From Clostridia bacterium (lineage in GTDB: Bacteria; Bacillota; Clostridia; UMGS1883; UMGS1540), in assembly GCA_017442155.1 (NCBI GenBank), contig JAFSAU010000008.1:1-64000 (forward strand): a DNA stretch of 64,000 bases. The letters are read 5' to 3'. Numbering within the stretch: the first letter of the stretch is position 1; every line of letters starts with the position of its first letter. The notes beneath the pieces were generated by a model. That model was not told the origin of the DNA, searched no databases, and saw only the letters and a program-made list of their open reading frames with translations. This document shows positions 53,335-62,336 of the stretch, piece after piece. The translations under genes were made by a program, and so were the position numbers.

Positions 53335-54087
53335 CTATTTACTGTACTTTTCAATAAACTCAATAATCGGTGTGTTATCCGTCAGACCATGGGGGTGGTG
53401 GTCCTTGCCGGGGCAAATGTATGTTTCCAGGATATTGCCTGCTTTTTCATAGGCTTCTTTGAGAAGCATGCCGTTTTCTTCGTATGGGACAACAGTGTCG
53501 CTGTCACCTACAACCATAATGGTGGGAATCTTGTTTTTTACAAGCTGAGGAAGATAATCCAGAGGATGGTGACGGAAAGAAAGCATGGCAATTTTATCCA
53601 TTTTTCTATGTTGTATAAATTCATCCACCATGCTTGGGGTGGTTTTGTTTCCGAGACCGAAGGGACAGGAAAGAAGGTTTATAACCGGCGCGTCTATGTA
53701 CATGCAGGAAACGGTTTCCGGGTGCTTTGCAGCAAGGAAAATTGCTTGCATACCGCCACAACTCATGCCAACAGGCACACACTTTTCGCAAAGTCCGTAT
53801 GTTTTATGAATATGATCCACAAAGGCCACCTGTGTTTCCGTAACCTCATCGGGACACCAGCGGGAAACATTGTTAATATGTGCAACATGCCAACCTTTGT
53901 TTAAAAGGGAAATTTCCACTTCCGGAAAAGCATTAAAATATTCGGTTTTTAAAATCCACTTTCCGTTTGCAGTACCTTCTTTGGGAAGAACAAGGACATA
54001 ATTCCTGCCCATAAAATTACCTTCAATAAACGAAAAACCTTTCCAGGTTTTTCCCCCTTCATCCACACAATAGTCAATCATGCTCAT
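53335..54087 (-). CDS. Alpha/beta hydrolase, first of a tandem pair
   Basis: The protein (250 residues) is a cytoplasmic alpha/beta hydrolase with the Ser elbow VPVGMSCGGMQAIF, Asp in VGDSDTVVPYEENG and His in CPGKDHHPHGL. It is a close paralogue of the next gene upstream (54154-54909), sharing VSRWCPDEVTETQ, ILSFRHHPLDYLPQL-type and EENG.LLKEAYEKAGNILET segments. The start is ATG 54087, correctly spaced from AAGGAGG; the longer frame to 54141 lacks a binding site. It probably removes an acyl group from a sugar, but the substrate is unknown. Confidence 0.82.
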   Translation of the reverse strand: MSMIDYCVDEGGKTWKGFSFIEGNFMGRNYVLVLPKEGTANGKWILKTEYFNAFPEVEISLLNKGWHVAHINNVSRWCPDEVTETQVAFVDHIHKTYGLCEKCVPVGMSCGGMQAIFLAAKHPETVSCMYIDAPVINLLSCPFGLGNKTTPSMVDEFIQHRKMDKIAMLSFRHHPLDYLPQLVKNKIPTIMVVGDSDTVVPYEENGMLLKEAYEKAGNILETYICPGKDHHPHGLTDNTPIIEFIEKYSK

Positions 54088-54153
54088 CGTATAAAATCCT
54101 CCTTGCATCTTTTCCGATGTTATAAATCTTTGGGTATACAAAAAGATTCTTTT

Positions 54154-54909
54154 CTATTTGCTGTATCGCTCAATAAAGGATACAATGGGTGTGTTGTCTT
54201 CAAGTCCGTGGGGATGATGTCCTCTGCCGGGACACACATATGTTTCAAGAATATTGCCGGCTTTTTCGTAAGCCTCTTTGAGAAGAAGACCGTTTTCTTC
54301 GTAGGGAAGGGCGGTGTCGCACGCACCGACTACCATAATAGTAGGAATTTTGTTTTCAACAAGTTGGGGAAGATAATCCAAGGGGTGGTGTCGGAAGGAA
54401 AGAATCGCAATCTCATCAATATTTCTATGTGCAATAAATTCTTTTGTTAACGCTACCGTATCGTTCGGATTTTTCTTGCCAAAACCAAAGGGCGAGGAAA
54501 GAAAGTTTAAAGCCGGCGAGTCTATGAACATACAAGAAACGGTTTCCGGGTACTTTGCCGCAAGAAATATAGCCTGCATACCGCCGCAGCTCATGCCTAT
54601 GGGCACACAAGTTTCCGAGAGATTAAATTGACTATGTACGAAATGGACAAAAGCGGCCTGTGTTTCGGTGACTTCGTCGGGACACCAACGGGATACGTTG
54701 TGAATGTGTGCTACGTGATAGCCACGTTCTAAAAGGGCAAATTCTGTTTCGGGAAATGCGCCGAAATATTCTGTTTTCAGCACCCATTTTCCGTTTGCAG
54801 GGACATCTTTGGGACAAACAAGGATATAAGGCTGCCCCATGAATTCACCTTCATGGTAAGGATATTTATGCCATTCGCTCGGAAATTCTCTATTATTCCA
54901 TTTCTTCAT
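54154..54909 (-). CDS. Alpha/beta hydrolase, second of a tandem pair
   Basis: The 251-residue paralogue of the neighbouring hydrolase has the same triad: Ser in IGMSCGGMQAIF, Asp in VGACDTALPYEENG and His in CPGRGHHPHGL. Most differences lie in the N-terminal part and the cap region (LNFLSSPFGFGKKNPNDT), which usually shapes the substrate pocket, so the two may act on different acyl positions of one compound. No signal peptide is present. It follows the Etf gene by 24 bases. Confidence 0.82.
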   Translation of the reverse strand: MKKWNNREFPSEWHKYPYHEGEFMGQPYILVCPKDVPANGKWVLKTEYFGAFPETEFALLERGYHVAHIHNVSRWCPDEVTETQAAFVHFVHSQFNLSETCVPIGMSCGGMQAIFLAAKYPETVSCMFIDSPALNFLSSPFGFGKKNPNDTVALTKEFIAHRNIDEIAILSFRHHPLDYLPQLVENKIPTIMVVGACDTALPYEENGLLLKEAYEKAGNILETYVCPGRGHHPHGLEDNTPIVSFIERYSK

Positions 54910-54932
54910 ATCTATCTACTCCTTTTTATGAA

Positions 54933-56285
54933 TTAAAATGCATCGACAATGCCGTAATCGGCATATTCGAATATACGGGCATTTTTATCGGGATTGATGG
55001 CGATTACAGTATCGGCGTTTTCGATGGCACAGGTGTGATGCACTGCCCCCGAAATACCAATTGCAATATAAATTTTAGGGCTTACACTTTTTCCTGTTAG
55101 TCCCACCTGCAAATCGTAAGGCATTTTCCCAGTATCTACGAGTCCTCTGGAGGCTGCCAGCTCTGCTCCGATTTCATTGGCGAAGGCATAAAGTGTATCT
55201 ATTCTGTCAGCAATTCCACGACCGCCGGACACGATAATATCAGAGCTTGCCGTTTTTGTGCGGACAGTTGCCATTTGCGGTTTTGTAAGGCATTTGATTT
55301 TGGCATATACATTCCCGCCCCGGGCAGGACGATACATAATAAGGGTATCTTCTTCAGCCGCAAGCTGTGTACAGTCTGCACAAAGTCCCGTCTGCAGCAA
55401 GGCAGCGGCAATAGGTGCATTTCTTCTGCCCCAAAGATCTCCGTTCCATAGGACAACGCCGGGTTTTTCCTCCTGCACTTTTTTTACGATAGAATAAACA
55501 TCGGTTTTTTCTATCAGTACTACATTTTCTGCAATCTCGCAGGCTTTTTCAAACACTTCTTTACCGATTGCCCAGGCACAGGGTAACATTTTTTGCTTTG
55601 TGTGCACATTTTTTTTAATCACTTTTTGCTGTTGCAGGATGGTCAGAAGTGGCTTTAGCGCATCCATGGAAATAAAGCGGCAACGGCGTTTCCCTTTTTC
55701 ATTTTCAAAAGTTTCCAGAACCCGTGTTGGGGAGCCCGCAAGGCCGCACCGCTTTATATCGCAATTCAGCTCTTTGTTTGTGAGAAGACAGACTTCTCCA
55801 AGCTTAGAAAAGATGCTGGGAAAGCGTAAGGTATAGCTGCGTTCAACGGTTACAAGAGCCGGAAAAGTTGTGGATTCAGTACCAAGCCGGGTTTTTGCTG
55901 TTATGCCGTTCTCGTTTTTTTCCACCTGCAGTGCATTTGTTATAAGCGAAATGCCAAGCATGGCGGAAAGCATTGGTCCCACCTGTGCCGTATCACCATC
56001 CACACTTTGCCTGCCACAGAGAATCAAATCCGGATGGAGCGTTTGGATTGCTTTTGACAAAATGTAGGCAGTGGCCAGTGTATCGGAGCCTACAAAGAGG
56101 GAATCCGTTATAAGGATAACACGAACCCCTAATCTTGTCAGCGGGAGGAGCACGGTTTCCGTTGAGGATGGCCCCATGGATACAACGGTGACATCATCGG
56201 ATAATTGCAGTGCACACTCTATTGCTGACGCATCAAAGGGATTTATTTCTCCTTTAATGACCTTTACACATACAACTATTTTCAT
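54933..56285 (-). CDS. Fused electron transfer flavoprotein, EtfB-EtfA in one chain
   Basis: The 450-residue protein joins a beta-like half and an alpha-like half. Residues 1-215 are EtfB-like: GEINPFDASAIECAL and the signature GRQSVDGDTAQVGPMLS (91-107). Residues 230-450 are EtfA-like: an AMP/FAD-side domain, SGGRGI (353-358), LAASRGLVDTGKMPYDLQVG and the FAD-binding GLTGKSVSPKIYIAIGISGA (395-414), ending ADYGIVDAF. Separate subunits usually total about 580 residues, so the fusion is compact. It should carry electrons to or from a flavin dehydrogenase. The operon contains a GlcD-like FAD oxidase and a GlcF-like Fe-S protein, its natural partners. It overlaps the NagB-like gene by four bases. 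Confidence 0.88.
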   Translation of the reverse strand: MKIVVCVKVIKGEINPFDASAIECALQLSDDVTVVSMGPSSTETVLLPLTRLGVRVILITDSLFVGSDTLATAYILSKAIQTLHPDLILCGRQSVDGDTAQVGPMLSAMLGISLITNALQVEKNENGITAKTRLGTESTTFPALVTVERSYTLRFPSIFSKLGEVCLLTNKELNCDIKRCGLAGSPTRVLETFENEKGKRRCRFISMDALKPLLTILQQQKVIKKNVHTKQKMLPCAWAIGKEVFEKACEIAENVVLIEKTDVYSIVKKVQEEKPGVVLWNGDLWGRRNAPIAAALLQTGLCADCTQLAAEEDTLIMYRPARGGNVYAKIKCLTKPQMATVRTKTASSDIIVSGGRGIADRIDTLYAFANEIGAELAASRGLVDTGKMPYDLQVGLTGKSVSPKIYIAIGISGAVHHTCAIENADTVIAINPDKNARIFEYADYGIVDAF

Positions 56286-57094
56286 TGTTCGTTTTCAAAC
56301 AAACCTTCTGCGACTGTGTCAATCGCACAGAAGGTTACCGAAGGATGATTTTGGAGCAGGCTTGCAGGAACCTGCGGCTGGATTTTACCGAAAAGAGCAT
56401 GCTTCACAATACCGTGCTGCCATGGTCTGTTCAAAGCTACATATATAGAACGGGAGGCGAGAATCTGCTGCATGCCGATGGTAATGCACCATTCGGGCAT
56501 TCCTCTAAGGTCGCCGCGCTGATACCCGTAGGCATTAATGGTTCTTGTCTCTCTGGATATGGGGAGAACCCTGGTGCCAAGATTTCCAAAGGCTTCTGCT
56601 GTAATGGGGTCATCCTCTTCGGCAGCCTCGTTAAATGCAAGATGCCCATTTATCCCCAGTCCGCCGAGGCATAAATCTACGCCGCCCAAGGCCGCAATCA
56701 GATCATCGTATTCCTTTTCTTTACTGGGCGCAGGAAAATGGCGCTGGCTTTCCGGCATGACAAGTTCCGGGGAAACCTGCGAATAAAATTCCGTGTTCAT
56801 ACGGCGACGGAAGCTCATGGGATGGTCGGCCCCGATGCATTCCGTGGGTGTGATCATATATTCGTCCATGTTGAAAAAATGAACGTTTTTGAGAGATACA
56901 CCAAGTTGATTTACGAGCCTCGCAAAAATCGGATACTGGTCTGTAGGACCTACCGGCACAATCATCACGGTTGTTTTACCGGCGGCGTTGTTTTTCATAA
57001 CCGTGTCCAGCATGGCGAGTGCCATGTCAAAATACACATCCCATTCCTGCGGTACAGTTTTAAAGAGAATATTTTCACGAATTTTTCTTTCCAT
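56282..57094 (-). CDS. NagB-fold sugar phosphate isomerase/deaminase with altered catalytic residues
   Basis: The 270-residue protein resembles glucosamine-6-phosphate deaminase: VPVGPTDQYPIF, FFNMDEYM (Asp77, matching the proton-transfer Asp72 of E. coli NagB) and GHLAFNEAAEED (His151, Glu156). The residue matching E. coli Asp141 is Asn149 (LGINGH), and the lysine region near position 208 reads ALNRPWQHGIV, without an evident Lys. It may therefore isomerise a different sugar phosphate. ATG 57094 is chosen for its AAGGAG site; the frame runs on to 57151 but overlaps nagA. The gene sits between nagA and the Etf gene. Confidence 0.8.
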   Translation of the reverse strand: MERKIRENILFKTVPQEWDVYFDMALAMLDTVMKNNAAGKTTVMIVPVGPTDQYPIFARLVNQLGVSLKNVHFFNMDEYMITPTECIGADHPMSFRRRMNTEFYSQVSPELVMPESQRHFPAPSKEKEYDDLIAALGGVDLCLGGLGINGHLAFNEAAEEDDPITAEAFGNLGTRVLPISRETRTINAYGYQRGDLRGMPEWCITIGMQQILASRSIYVALNRPWQHGIVKHALFGKIQPQVPASLLQNHPSVTFCAIDTVAEGLFENEQ

Positions 57095-57113
57095 TGCAAT
57101 GTCTCCTTTTTCT

Positions 57114-58301
57114 TTATTGTGTGCGTAAAGTGTCATATATAATCTTTCCATCTGTAATTGTCATTTTTACGTTGAGGTCGTGGTCTAAAATACAAATGTC
57201 TGCAAGCTTTCCGACTTCTATGGAACCTATACGACCGTCCTCGCCAATGATTTTTGCCGGGGTAAGCGATGCCATAGTAACTGCATCATGCAAAGGCACG
57301 CCGGCATCTACCACAAGGTTTCGGATCATTTGAGAAAGAGGCTGAATACTGCCTGCCAATCGGCTGCCGTCCGGCAGACGGGCAACCCCGTCCGAAACTA
57401 AGAATCTCTGCGCTTCTGCATCCTGCTTTCTGCCGAGAATGTAAAGTGTGTCACTGACGGGCATTCCTCCGGCACGTAGACAGTCGGAAACAATGCAGAG
57501 CTTATCTGCACTTTTGCATTTGCAAATCAGCTTTACCATGTCAGGTGTAATGTGATGGTTATCGGCAATGAATTCTACCGTGAGTCTGTCATCGGTAAGC
57601 CCCAGTTCACAAAGACCTACATTCCTGACACCGTCGCGCATGGATACGGTGGACATCGTGCACCAAAGATGTGTACAATGGGATAAGCCTGCTTCAATAA
57701 CAGGCATAATGCTGGGCTTATCGCCATCATCATGCCCGCCGCAAACCACAATACCTGCTTTTGTCAGTGCAGCGGTCATTTCGGCTGCACCGTCCAGTTC
57801 GGGTGCGATGGTTACGGTTTTGATGCAATCCCGGTTATCCAGAATAAATTGATAGGAATCTCGGGCAGGTACCCGAAGAAATTGTTCGGGTTGTGCCCCT
57901 TTATGCTTCAGCGAGATATATGGTCCCTCGATATGCGCACCCAGAATACGGCAGGGAAGAGATGGGCAAGCCTTGTATTGGCGCACTATGGAAAGCATTT
58001 TTGTGATTTGTTCCACCGGAGCCGTTACAGAGGTGGCCACGAGGGATGTGGTCCCACTTTGGCTGTGAAATCGGATTGCGTTATCAAATGCATCTGCCTC
58101 CGCATCCATAAAATCCCCGCTGCCTCCGCCGTGTGTATGTATATCGACAAAGCCGGGGCAAACGTATAAATCACTTGCATCGATAACGGTTTCATCTTGA
58201 AGGACAGTGCCCGGGGCAACAAACCTGTTTCCGTTTATCAGGACGTCGGCTTTTTCTATAACACCGGTATTTGTTACAATATTTCCGTTTTTTATAATCA
58301 T
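57114..58301 (-). CDS. nagA: N-acetylglucosamine-6-phosphate deacetylase
   Basis: NagA removes acetate from GlcNAc-6-phosphate in the cytoplasm. The 395-residue amidohydrolase has the metal-binding FVDIHTHGGGSGDFMD, catalytic-side GAHIEGPYIS (Glu metal ligand), CGGHDDGD and LSHCTHLWCTMS (His ligands) and IVSDCLRAGGMP with the catalytic Asp. The HLFNAM motif usual in NagA reads HLWCTM. It is followed by the NagB-like gene, the ordinary GlcNAc order, but that partner is diverged, so the substrate may be a related N-acyl sugar phosphate. Confidence 0.88.
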   Translation of the reverse strand: MIIKNGNIVTNTGVIEKADVLINGNRFVAPGTVLQDETVIDASDLYVCPGFVDIHTHGGGSGDFMDAEADAFDNAIRFHSQSGTTSLVATSVTAPVEQITKMLSIVRQYKACPSLPCRILGAHIEGPYISLKHKGAQPEQFLRVPARDSYQFILDNRDCIKTVTIAPELDGAAEMTAALTKAGIVVCGGHDDGDKPSIMPVIEAGLSHCTHLWCTMSTVSMRDGVRNVGLCELGLTDDRLTVEFIADNHHITPDMVKLICKCKSADKLCIVSDCLRAGGMPVSDTLYILGRKQDAEAQRFLVSDGVARLPDGSRLAGSIQPLSQMIRNLVVDAGVPLHDAVTMASLTPAKIIGEDGRIGSIEVGKLADICILDHDLNVKMTITDGKIIYDTLRTQ

Positions 58302-58331
58302 AAAACCCTCTCCTTGTTTGTTTTATAAGGC

Positions 58332-59804
58332 CTATAGTTGGGAATTATATATGGGCTCTAAAGCTTCCTGAATCTTTTTATATTTGTTGTAAAGCTTCCG
58401 GTATTTCTCTGTGTTTTCGGGATTAGGATTTGTTTCGGTTACAGCAGAATTACATTTTTGCAGTGCATCTTTAAAATCTGAAAAAATATGCACTGCAACA
58501 CCTGCCAGCATAGCACTCCCGAAGGAAGAATCGGAATACTTCATTTCAACAAGCTTTATCCCAAGGGCATCGGAAATCATCTGCCGCCAAAGGGGACTTT
58601 TTCCGCCGCCGCCGATAATAACGGCACTATCTGCGTGTGAAATATTTAATTTTTCAAGAGTAAGCTTACAGTCAAGCATACTCATGGCAACGCCTTCCAA
58701 AACTGCTCTTGCAAAATGTGCCTTTGTATGGTGGGAGCGAATGCCTACAAAATCCGCACACAAATTGGGGTTTGCGTATGGCGTCAGTTCACCGTTTAAG
58801 TATGGATGGAATACAAGTCCGTCGCAACCAATGCCGATTTTTTCTGCCATTTCATCCAGTTTTGCATACGCCTCACCAAAGGTATCACGAAACCACCTGT
58901 AGGAGGCGGCACAGGATTTAGTGCCGGTGCCGGGATAGAAAAGACCGTCAATCACGTGGGAGTAATTGACAAGATGTCTGCAAGGGTAGGGGGTATCGGT
59001 GACAACACATGTCCTACCGGCGGTGGCAAGTTTGATTGTCATATCGCCCCTGGAAACTGCGCCCGAAGCAAATACTTCCATGACCGTGTCTGTTGTGCCG
59101 CAAAGCACCGGTGTGCCTTCTGAAAGCCCCGTAAGTCCGGCTGCTTCTTTCGTGACAGTTCCAGCAATATCCGTGGGCTTTACCACACGGGGAAGGAGCT
59201 TAGGGTCCATGTCCAGAATGCCGCAAAGCTCCTGGCTCCAAGCCATGGTATTTACATCAAAAAGCATGGAACCCTCTGCCTCGATAAAGTCGGTTACATA
59301 ATCCCCCGTCAGAAAATGCCGCACATAGTCTTTGGAAAACATAATTTTCCGGACCTTCTTCCAGTTTTCCGGCTCGTTATTTTTAATCCATAAAAGTGCC
59401 GGGAGAGACCAAATTGTATCCGGGCTGTGCAGAACCTGCTTTTCTATACACGATGCATAATTTTCCTTCAGGTAGGCCACTTCTTGAACGCTTCTTGTAT
59501 CTGTCCAATATATAGCGGGACGAATCACATGAAAATCCCCGTCGAGAATTACGGCGGTGTGTGTTGCCGCATCCAGAGAAATGGCGGCAATTTCCTGGGG
59601 TCGGATACCGCTCTTCTTTAAAACCGCCGAAATATTTTCGATGGTTACCTGCACCCAGTCCTGCGGATTTTGTTCTGAGAATCCGGCTTTCGGATACAGT
59701 GTAGGATATTCACGGGTGCTGGTGGCACAGATTTCTCCGGTTTCACTAAGCAGCGTGGCTTTAGACGCACCGCCACCAAAATCAATTCCGAGTAAATACT
59801 TCAT
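58332..59804 (-). CDS. FGGY-family carbohydrate kinase, xylulokinase-like
   Basis: The 490-residue protein has the FGGY fold: LLGIDFGGGASKATLL (phosphate loop 1), GTTDTVMEVFASGA (phosphate loop 2) and VIIGGGGKSPLWRQMISDAL near the C-terminus. The catalytic Asp region reads ISLDAATHTAVIL where xylulokinases have SGQMHG, so a sugar other than xylulose is possible. It phosphorylates a sugar or polyol with ATP. It follows the IolB-like gene by 12 bases in the operon. Confidence 0.88.
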   Translation of the reverse strand: MKYLLGIDFGGGASKATLLSETGEICATSTREYPTLYPKAGFSEQNPQDWVQVTIENISAVLKKSGIRPQEIAAISLDAATHTAVILDGDFHVIRPAIYWTDTRSVQEVAYLKENYASCIEKQVLHSPDTIWSLPALLWIKNNEPENWKKVRKIMFSKDYVRHFLTGDYVTDFIEAEGSMLFDVNTMAWSQELCGILDMDPKLLPRVVKPTDIAGTVTKEAAGLTGLSEGTPVLCGTTDTVMEVFASGAVSRGDMTIKLATAGRTCVVTDTPYPCRHLVNYSHVIDGLFYPGTGTKSCAASYRWFRDTFGEAYAKLDEMAEKIGIGCDGLVFHPYLNGELTPYANPNLCADFVGIRSHHTKAHFARAVLEGVAMSMLDCKLTLEKLNISHADSAVIIGGGGKSPLWRQMISDALGIKLVEMKYSDSSFGSAMLAGVAVHIFSDFKDALQKCNSAVTETNPNPENTEKYRKLYNKYKKIQEALEPIYNSQL

Positions 59805-59816
59805 ACCTATAATCCT

Positions 59817-60611
59817 TTATTTGGTGTTAAGCCATTCATGGTTTGGGTCTGTGGTCATGAAGAAGCCACGGTCCCTGCCGGCCATAATCCACAGATAGTA
59901 GTTCGTATATCCGGGAGCAACGTGGAAGGGATGGTATCCGCGCGGGATTTCCACAAAGTCGCCGGTTTTTACGGTGTATGTTTCATCAATATCACCTTCA
60001 AGGGTATACACCTTTTGAATGCCGAAGCCCTGCGGCTTATCGAATTCATAATAATATATTTCCTCCGTCGCAGCTTCTGTTGGCATATTATCGTCATCGT
60101 GTTTGTGCGGCGGATAGCTGGACCATTGTCCGCCTTTTACAAAGGCTTCGCCGATATAAAGCATTTCTGCGTCCACTCTTTCATCCAGAACGAAATGAGC
60201 TTCCCGTTCCCATCCGGGCTTGCCTAAATTTTTGATAATCACGTCCTCGGGCTTGACGAGAGTCGGTGTACCTACCTTTGTGGAGGGGGATTTCGCTACG
60301 GCAATTACGGCTTCGCCTATAGCAGTGACAGTAAACGGGATGTTAGCCGGAATATAAACACAGGTGGCAGGTCCGTCAAATACGGTTTTGCGTTTGCCGA
60401 CATTTTCAAAGGCAAAGCCATCGCCCGTTACGGTGCAGCTTCCGCCTAAAATAACAAGTGCATATTCCTTGTTTTCCTCTCTGTAGGACTTGGTATCTCC
60501 GTCCGCAAGGCGTAGCATGTCCATTTCTACTTTTTTACAGGTACTGTTTTCTTTCGTGATAATCTCACTTTTCCCCCGGTTTTTAGTCCATGTTTTCTTC
60601 AAATTCATCAT
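59817..60611 (-). CDS. iolB: IolB-family 5-deoxy-glucuronate isomerase
   Basis: IolB interconverts 5-deoxy-glucuronate and 2-deoxy-5-keto-gluconate in inositol catabolism. The 264-residue protein is a double cupin with the metal ligands in SSYPPHKHDDDN, EEIYYYEFDKPQGFG and GDFVEIPRGYHPFHVAPGY, all standard for IolB. ATG 60611 is chosen (AAAGGAG seven bases upstream); GTG 60617 directly follows that site. It overlaps the PfkB gene by about 29 bases. The usual inositol genes for the upper pathway (iolG, iolE, iolD) are not in the window, so the isomerase may have another sugar acid. Confidence 0.9.
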   Translation of the reverse strand: MMNLKKTWTKNRGKSEIITKENSTCKKVEMDMLRLADGDTKSYREENKEYALVILGGSCTVTGDGFAFENVGKRKTVFDGPATCVYIPANIPFTVTAIGEAVIAVAKSPSTKVGTPTLVKPEDVIIKNLGKPGWEREAHFVLDERVDAEMLYIGEAFVKGGQWSSYPPHKHDDDNMPTEAATEEIYYYEFDKPQGFGIQKVYTLEGDIDETYTVKTGDFVEIPRGYHPFHVAPGYTNYYLWIMAGRDRGFFMTTDPNHEWLNTK

Positions 60612-61512
60612 ATCCACGCTCCTTTAAAAATTGTATAACTTCTTTTCGGGTGGGCACGGCGGCCCGGGCGCCGATTTTCGTACATTTAATTGCAGAAACG
60701 GCACTGGAGAACACAGCGGCTTCGAAAAAGTCCAGACCTGCAGTGATTGCATAGGCAAAAGCACCGTGGAACACATCTCCGGAGCCGTTTGTATCCATTG
60801 CGGTAACCGGAAAGGCAGGGTATGCTACAACATCTTTCCCGTCATAAAGAATGCCGCCCTTTTTTCCTTGCGTAATGACAACAATATCGGGAGAAAATGA
60901 AGCAAATAGCTTTTTTGCTGCAGTTTCCGCAGTCTTTTCACCGGAAAAACCAAGGGCGAATTCCTCGGAGGGAATCAGAATATCCACGTAAGGAAGAAGG
61001 TCACCGACGCCCTCGTAAAGCCCACCTGCATCATATAAAACCCGTGTGCCACTATCTTTTGCAAGCTTTGCAGCTTCAAGTGCCGCAGGGAGCTCGTTCC
61101 CGTCTATCATAAGAATGTCAGAATGTCGGACGGCTTCCTTTTGTTTCTCTGAAAGCTGCAAAGGGGGGAGAGTACCGCGGTGATAGACACACGTCCTGGT
61201 AGCAGTTTCCTCCGAAAGGCATATATATGAAGAAAACGAAGTATACCCCGGCTGAAATTCTACCAGCGATGTTTCTACTTCGTATTTCTTTAAATCTTCC
61301 ATTAAAAATATACCGGCACTGTCGTCCGTAAGTACGCCTATATAGGCGCAGTTTGCCCCAAGCCTTGCAGCAGTTGCAAGGCTTGTAGCACAAGGACCGC
61401 CGCCACACCGTGAAATGGCGGTGGCTCCAATTTTAGTATCCTCTTTCGGATAGTGTGGTATTGTTAAAAGAATGTCGCAAACATTTGCGCCGATTCCTAC
61501 GATACGTTTCAT
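60583..61512 (-). CDS. PfkB-family carbohydrate kinase
   Basis: The 309-residue protein belongs to the ribokinase/PfkB family. It has SRCGGGPCATSLATAARLGA in the sugar site, VVITQGKKGG, and the anion-hole and catalytic-base motif DTNGSGDVFHGAF, with catalytic Asp246. Beside IolB and a class II aldolase it is in the position of IolC, which phosphorylates 2-deoxy-5-keto-gluconate, but it is shorter than typical IolC. It overlaps the aldolase stop by four bases and the IolB gene as well, so the three are translationally coupled. Confidence 0.88.
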   Translation of the reverse strand: MKRIVGIGANVCDILLTIPHYPKEDTKIGATAISRCGGGPCATSLATAARLGANCAYIGVLTDDSAGIFLMEDLKKYEVETSLVEFQPGYTSFSSYICLSEETATRTCVYHRGTLPPLQLSEKQKEAVRHSDILMIDGNELPAALEAAKLAKDSGTRVLYDAGGLYEGVGDLLPYVDILIPSEEFALGFSGEKTAETAAKKLFASFSPDIVVITQGKKGGILYDGKDVVAYPAFPVTAMDTNGSGDVFHGAFAYAITAGLDFFEAAVFSSAVSAIKCTKIGARAAVPTRKEVIQFLKERGYDEFEENMD

Positions 61513-62336
61513 GCTTTGTTCTCCGCTCCTAAAAGCTTTATTTTATCCTTTGCAAATGCTGCTACGTTTTTCACAGCATCCTTCATAAACATATCAATTG
61601 CATAGATGTCACGTGAGGTTTCAAACACCTTATCGAGGAAGGCGTAACAAAGATCGGTTCCGAAGTTGACTTTGCGGATACCGGCGGCGATAGAGGCACG
61701 GATTTCCTCGTCGGGAACGCCACTGCCACCGTGAAGAACAAGAGGAATTCTTACGGCTTCCTTTATATCACGAATTCTTTTAATATCCAGCTTCGGTGCT
61801 TTTTTATATCTGCCGTGTGCTGTACCGACCATAACGGCCAGTGCCACAACACTGGTTTCGTTTACAAACTGTATAGCCTCGTCTACTTTTGTATATTCGC
61901 CCATTTCGGCGTCATTAACGCTTCCCACGTGTCCCAGTTCGCCTTCCACGGGAATATCCATAGGCTGACAAAGGTCAGTTACAGTTTTAGTGATGGCAAT
62001 ATTTTGCTCCAGCGGATAGGCGGAGGCATCAATCATAACGCCTGTACAGCCGTAGCGCACAGCCTTTGCCACTTCCGGATAGCCTGCACCGTGGTCCAGA
62101 TGGAAGCACACGGGTACTTTTGCCTTTTTTGCCGCGGCCAATACAATGGGAGCAACGTAATATGCTTCGCCGTTTGTGAAAAGTCTTGAATAATTTTGTA
62201 AAATTACGGGAGCATGCAACGCTTCTGCCGCCTCTATAATGCCCATGACCGTCTCCATGTTGTATACGTTAAAGGCAGGGATGGCGAAAGAGCCTTTTTC
62301 GGCAATGTCCAAAATTTCTTTCAGATTTACAAGCAT
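61509..62336 (-). CDS. Class II fructose-bisphosphate-aldolase-family enzyme
   Basis: The 275-residue protein has the zinc-aldolase motifs: catalytic Asp and His in CFHLDHGAGYPEV, VEGELGHVGS, Zn-His in VGTAHGRYK and LVLHGGSGVPDEE, and the phosphate-binding GIRKVNFGTDL. Members include FbaA, GatY and IolJ. Next to an IolC-like kinase and IolB, an IolJ-type cleavage giving DHAP plus a small aldehyde fits best, but this is inferred from context. It overlaps the Fe-S gene by ten bases. Confidence 0.93.
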   Translation of the reverse strand: MLVNLKEILDIAEKGSFAIPAFNVYNMETVMGIIEAAEALHAPVILQNYSRLFTNGEAYYVAPIVLAAAKKAKVPVCFHLDHGAGYPEVAKAVRYGCTGVMIDASAYPLEQNIAITKTVTDLCQPMDIPVEGELGHVGSVNDAEMGEYTKVDEAIQFVNETSVVALAVMVGTAHGRYKKAPKLDIKRIRDIKEAVRIPLVLHGGSGVPDEEIRASIAAGIRKVNFGTDLCYAFLDKVFETSRDIYAIDMFMKDAVKNVAAFAKDKIKLLGAENKA

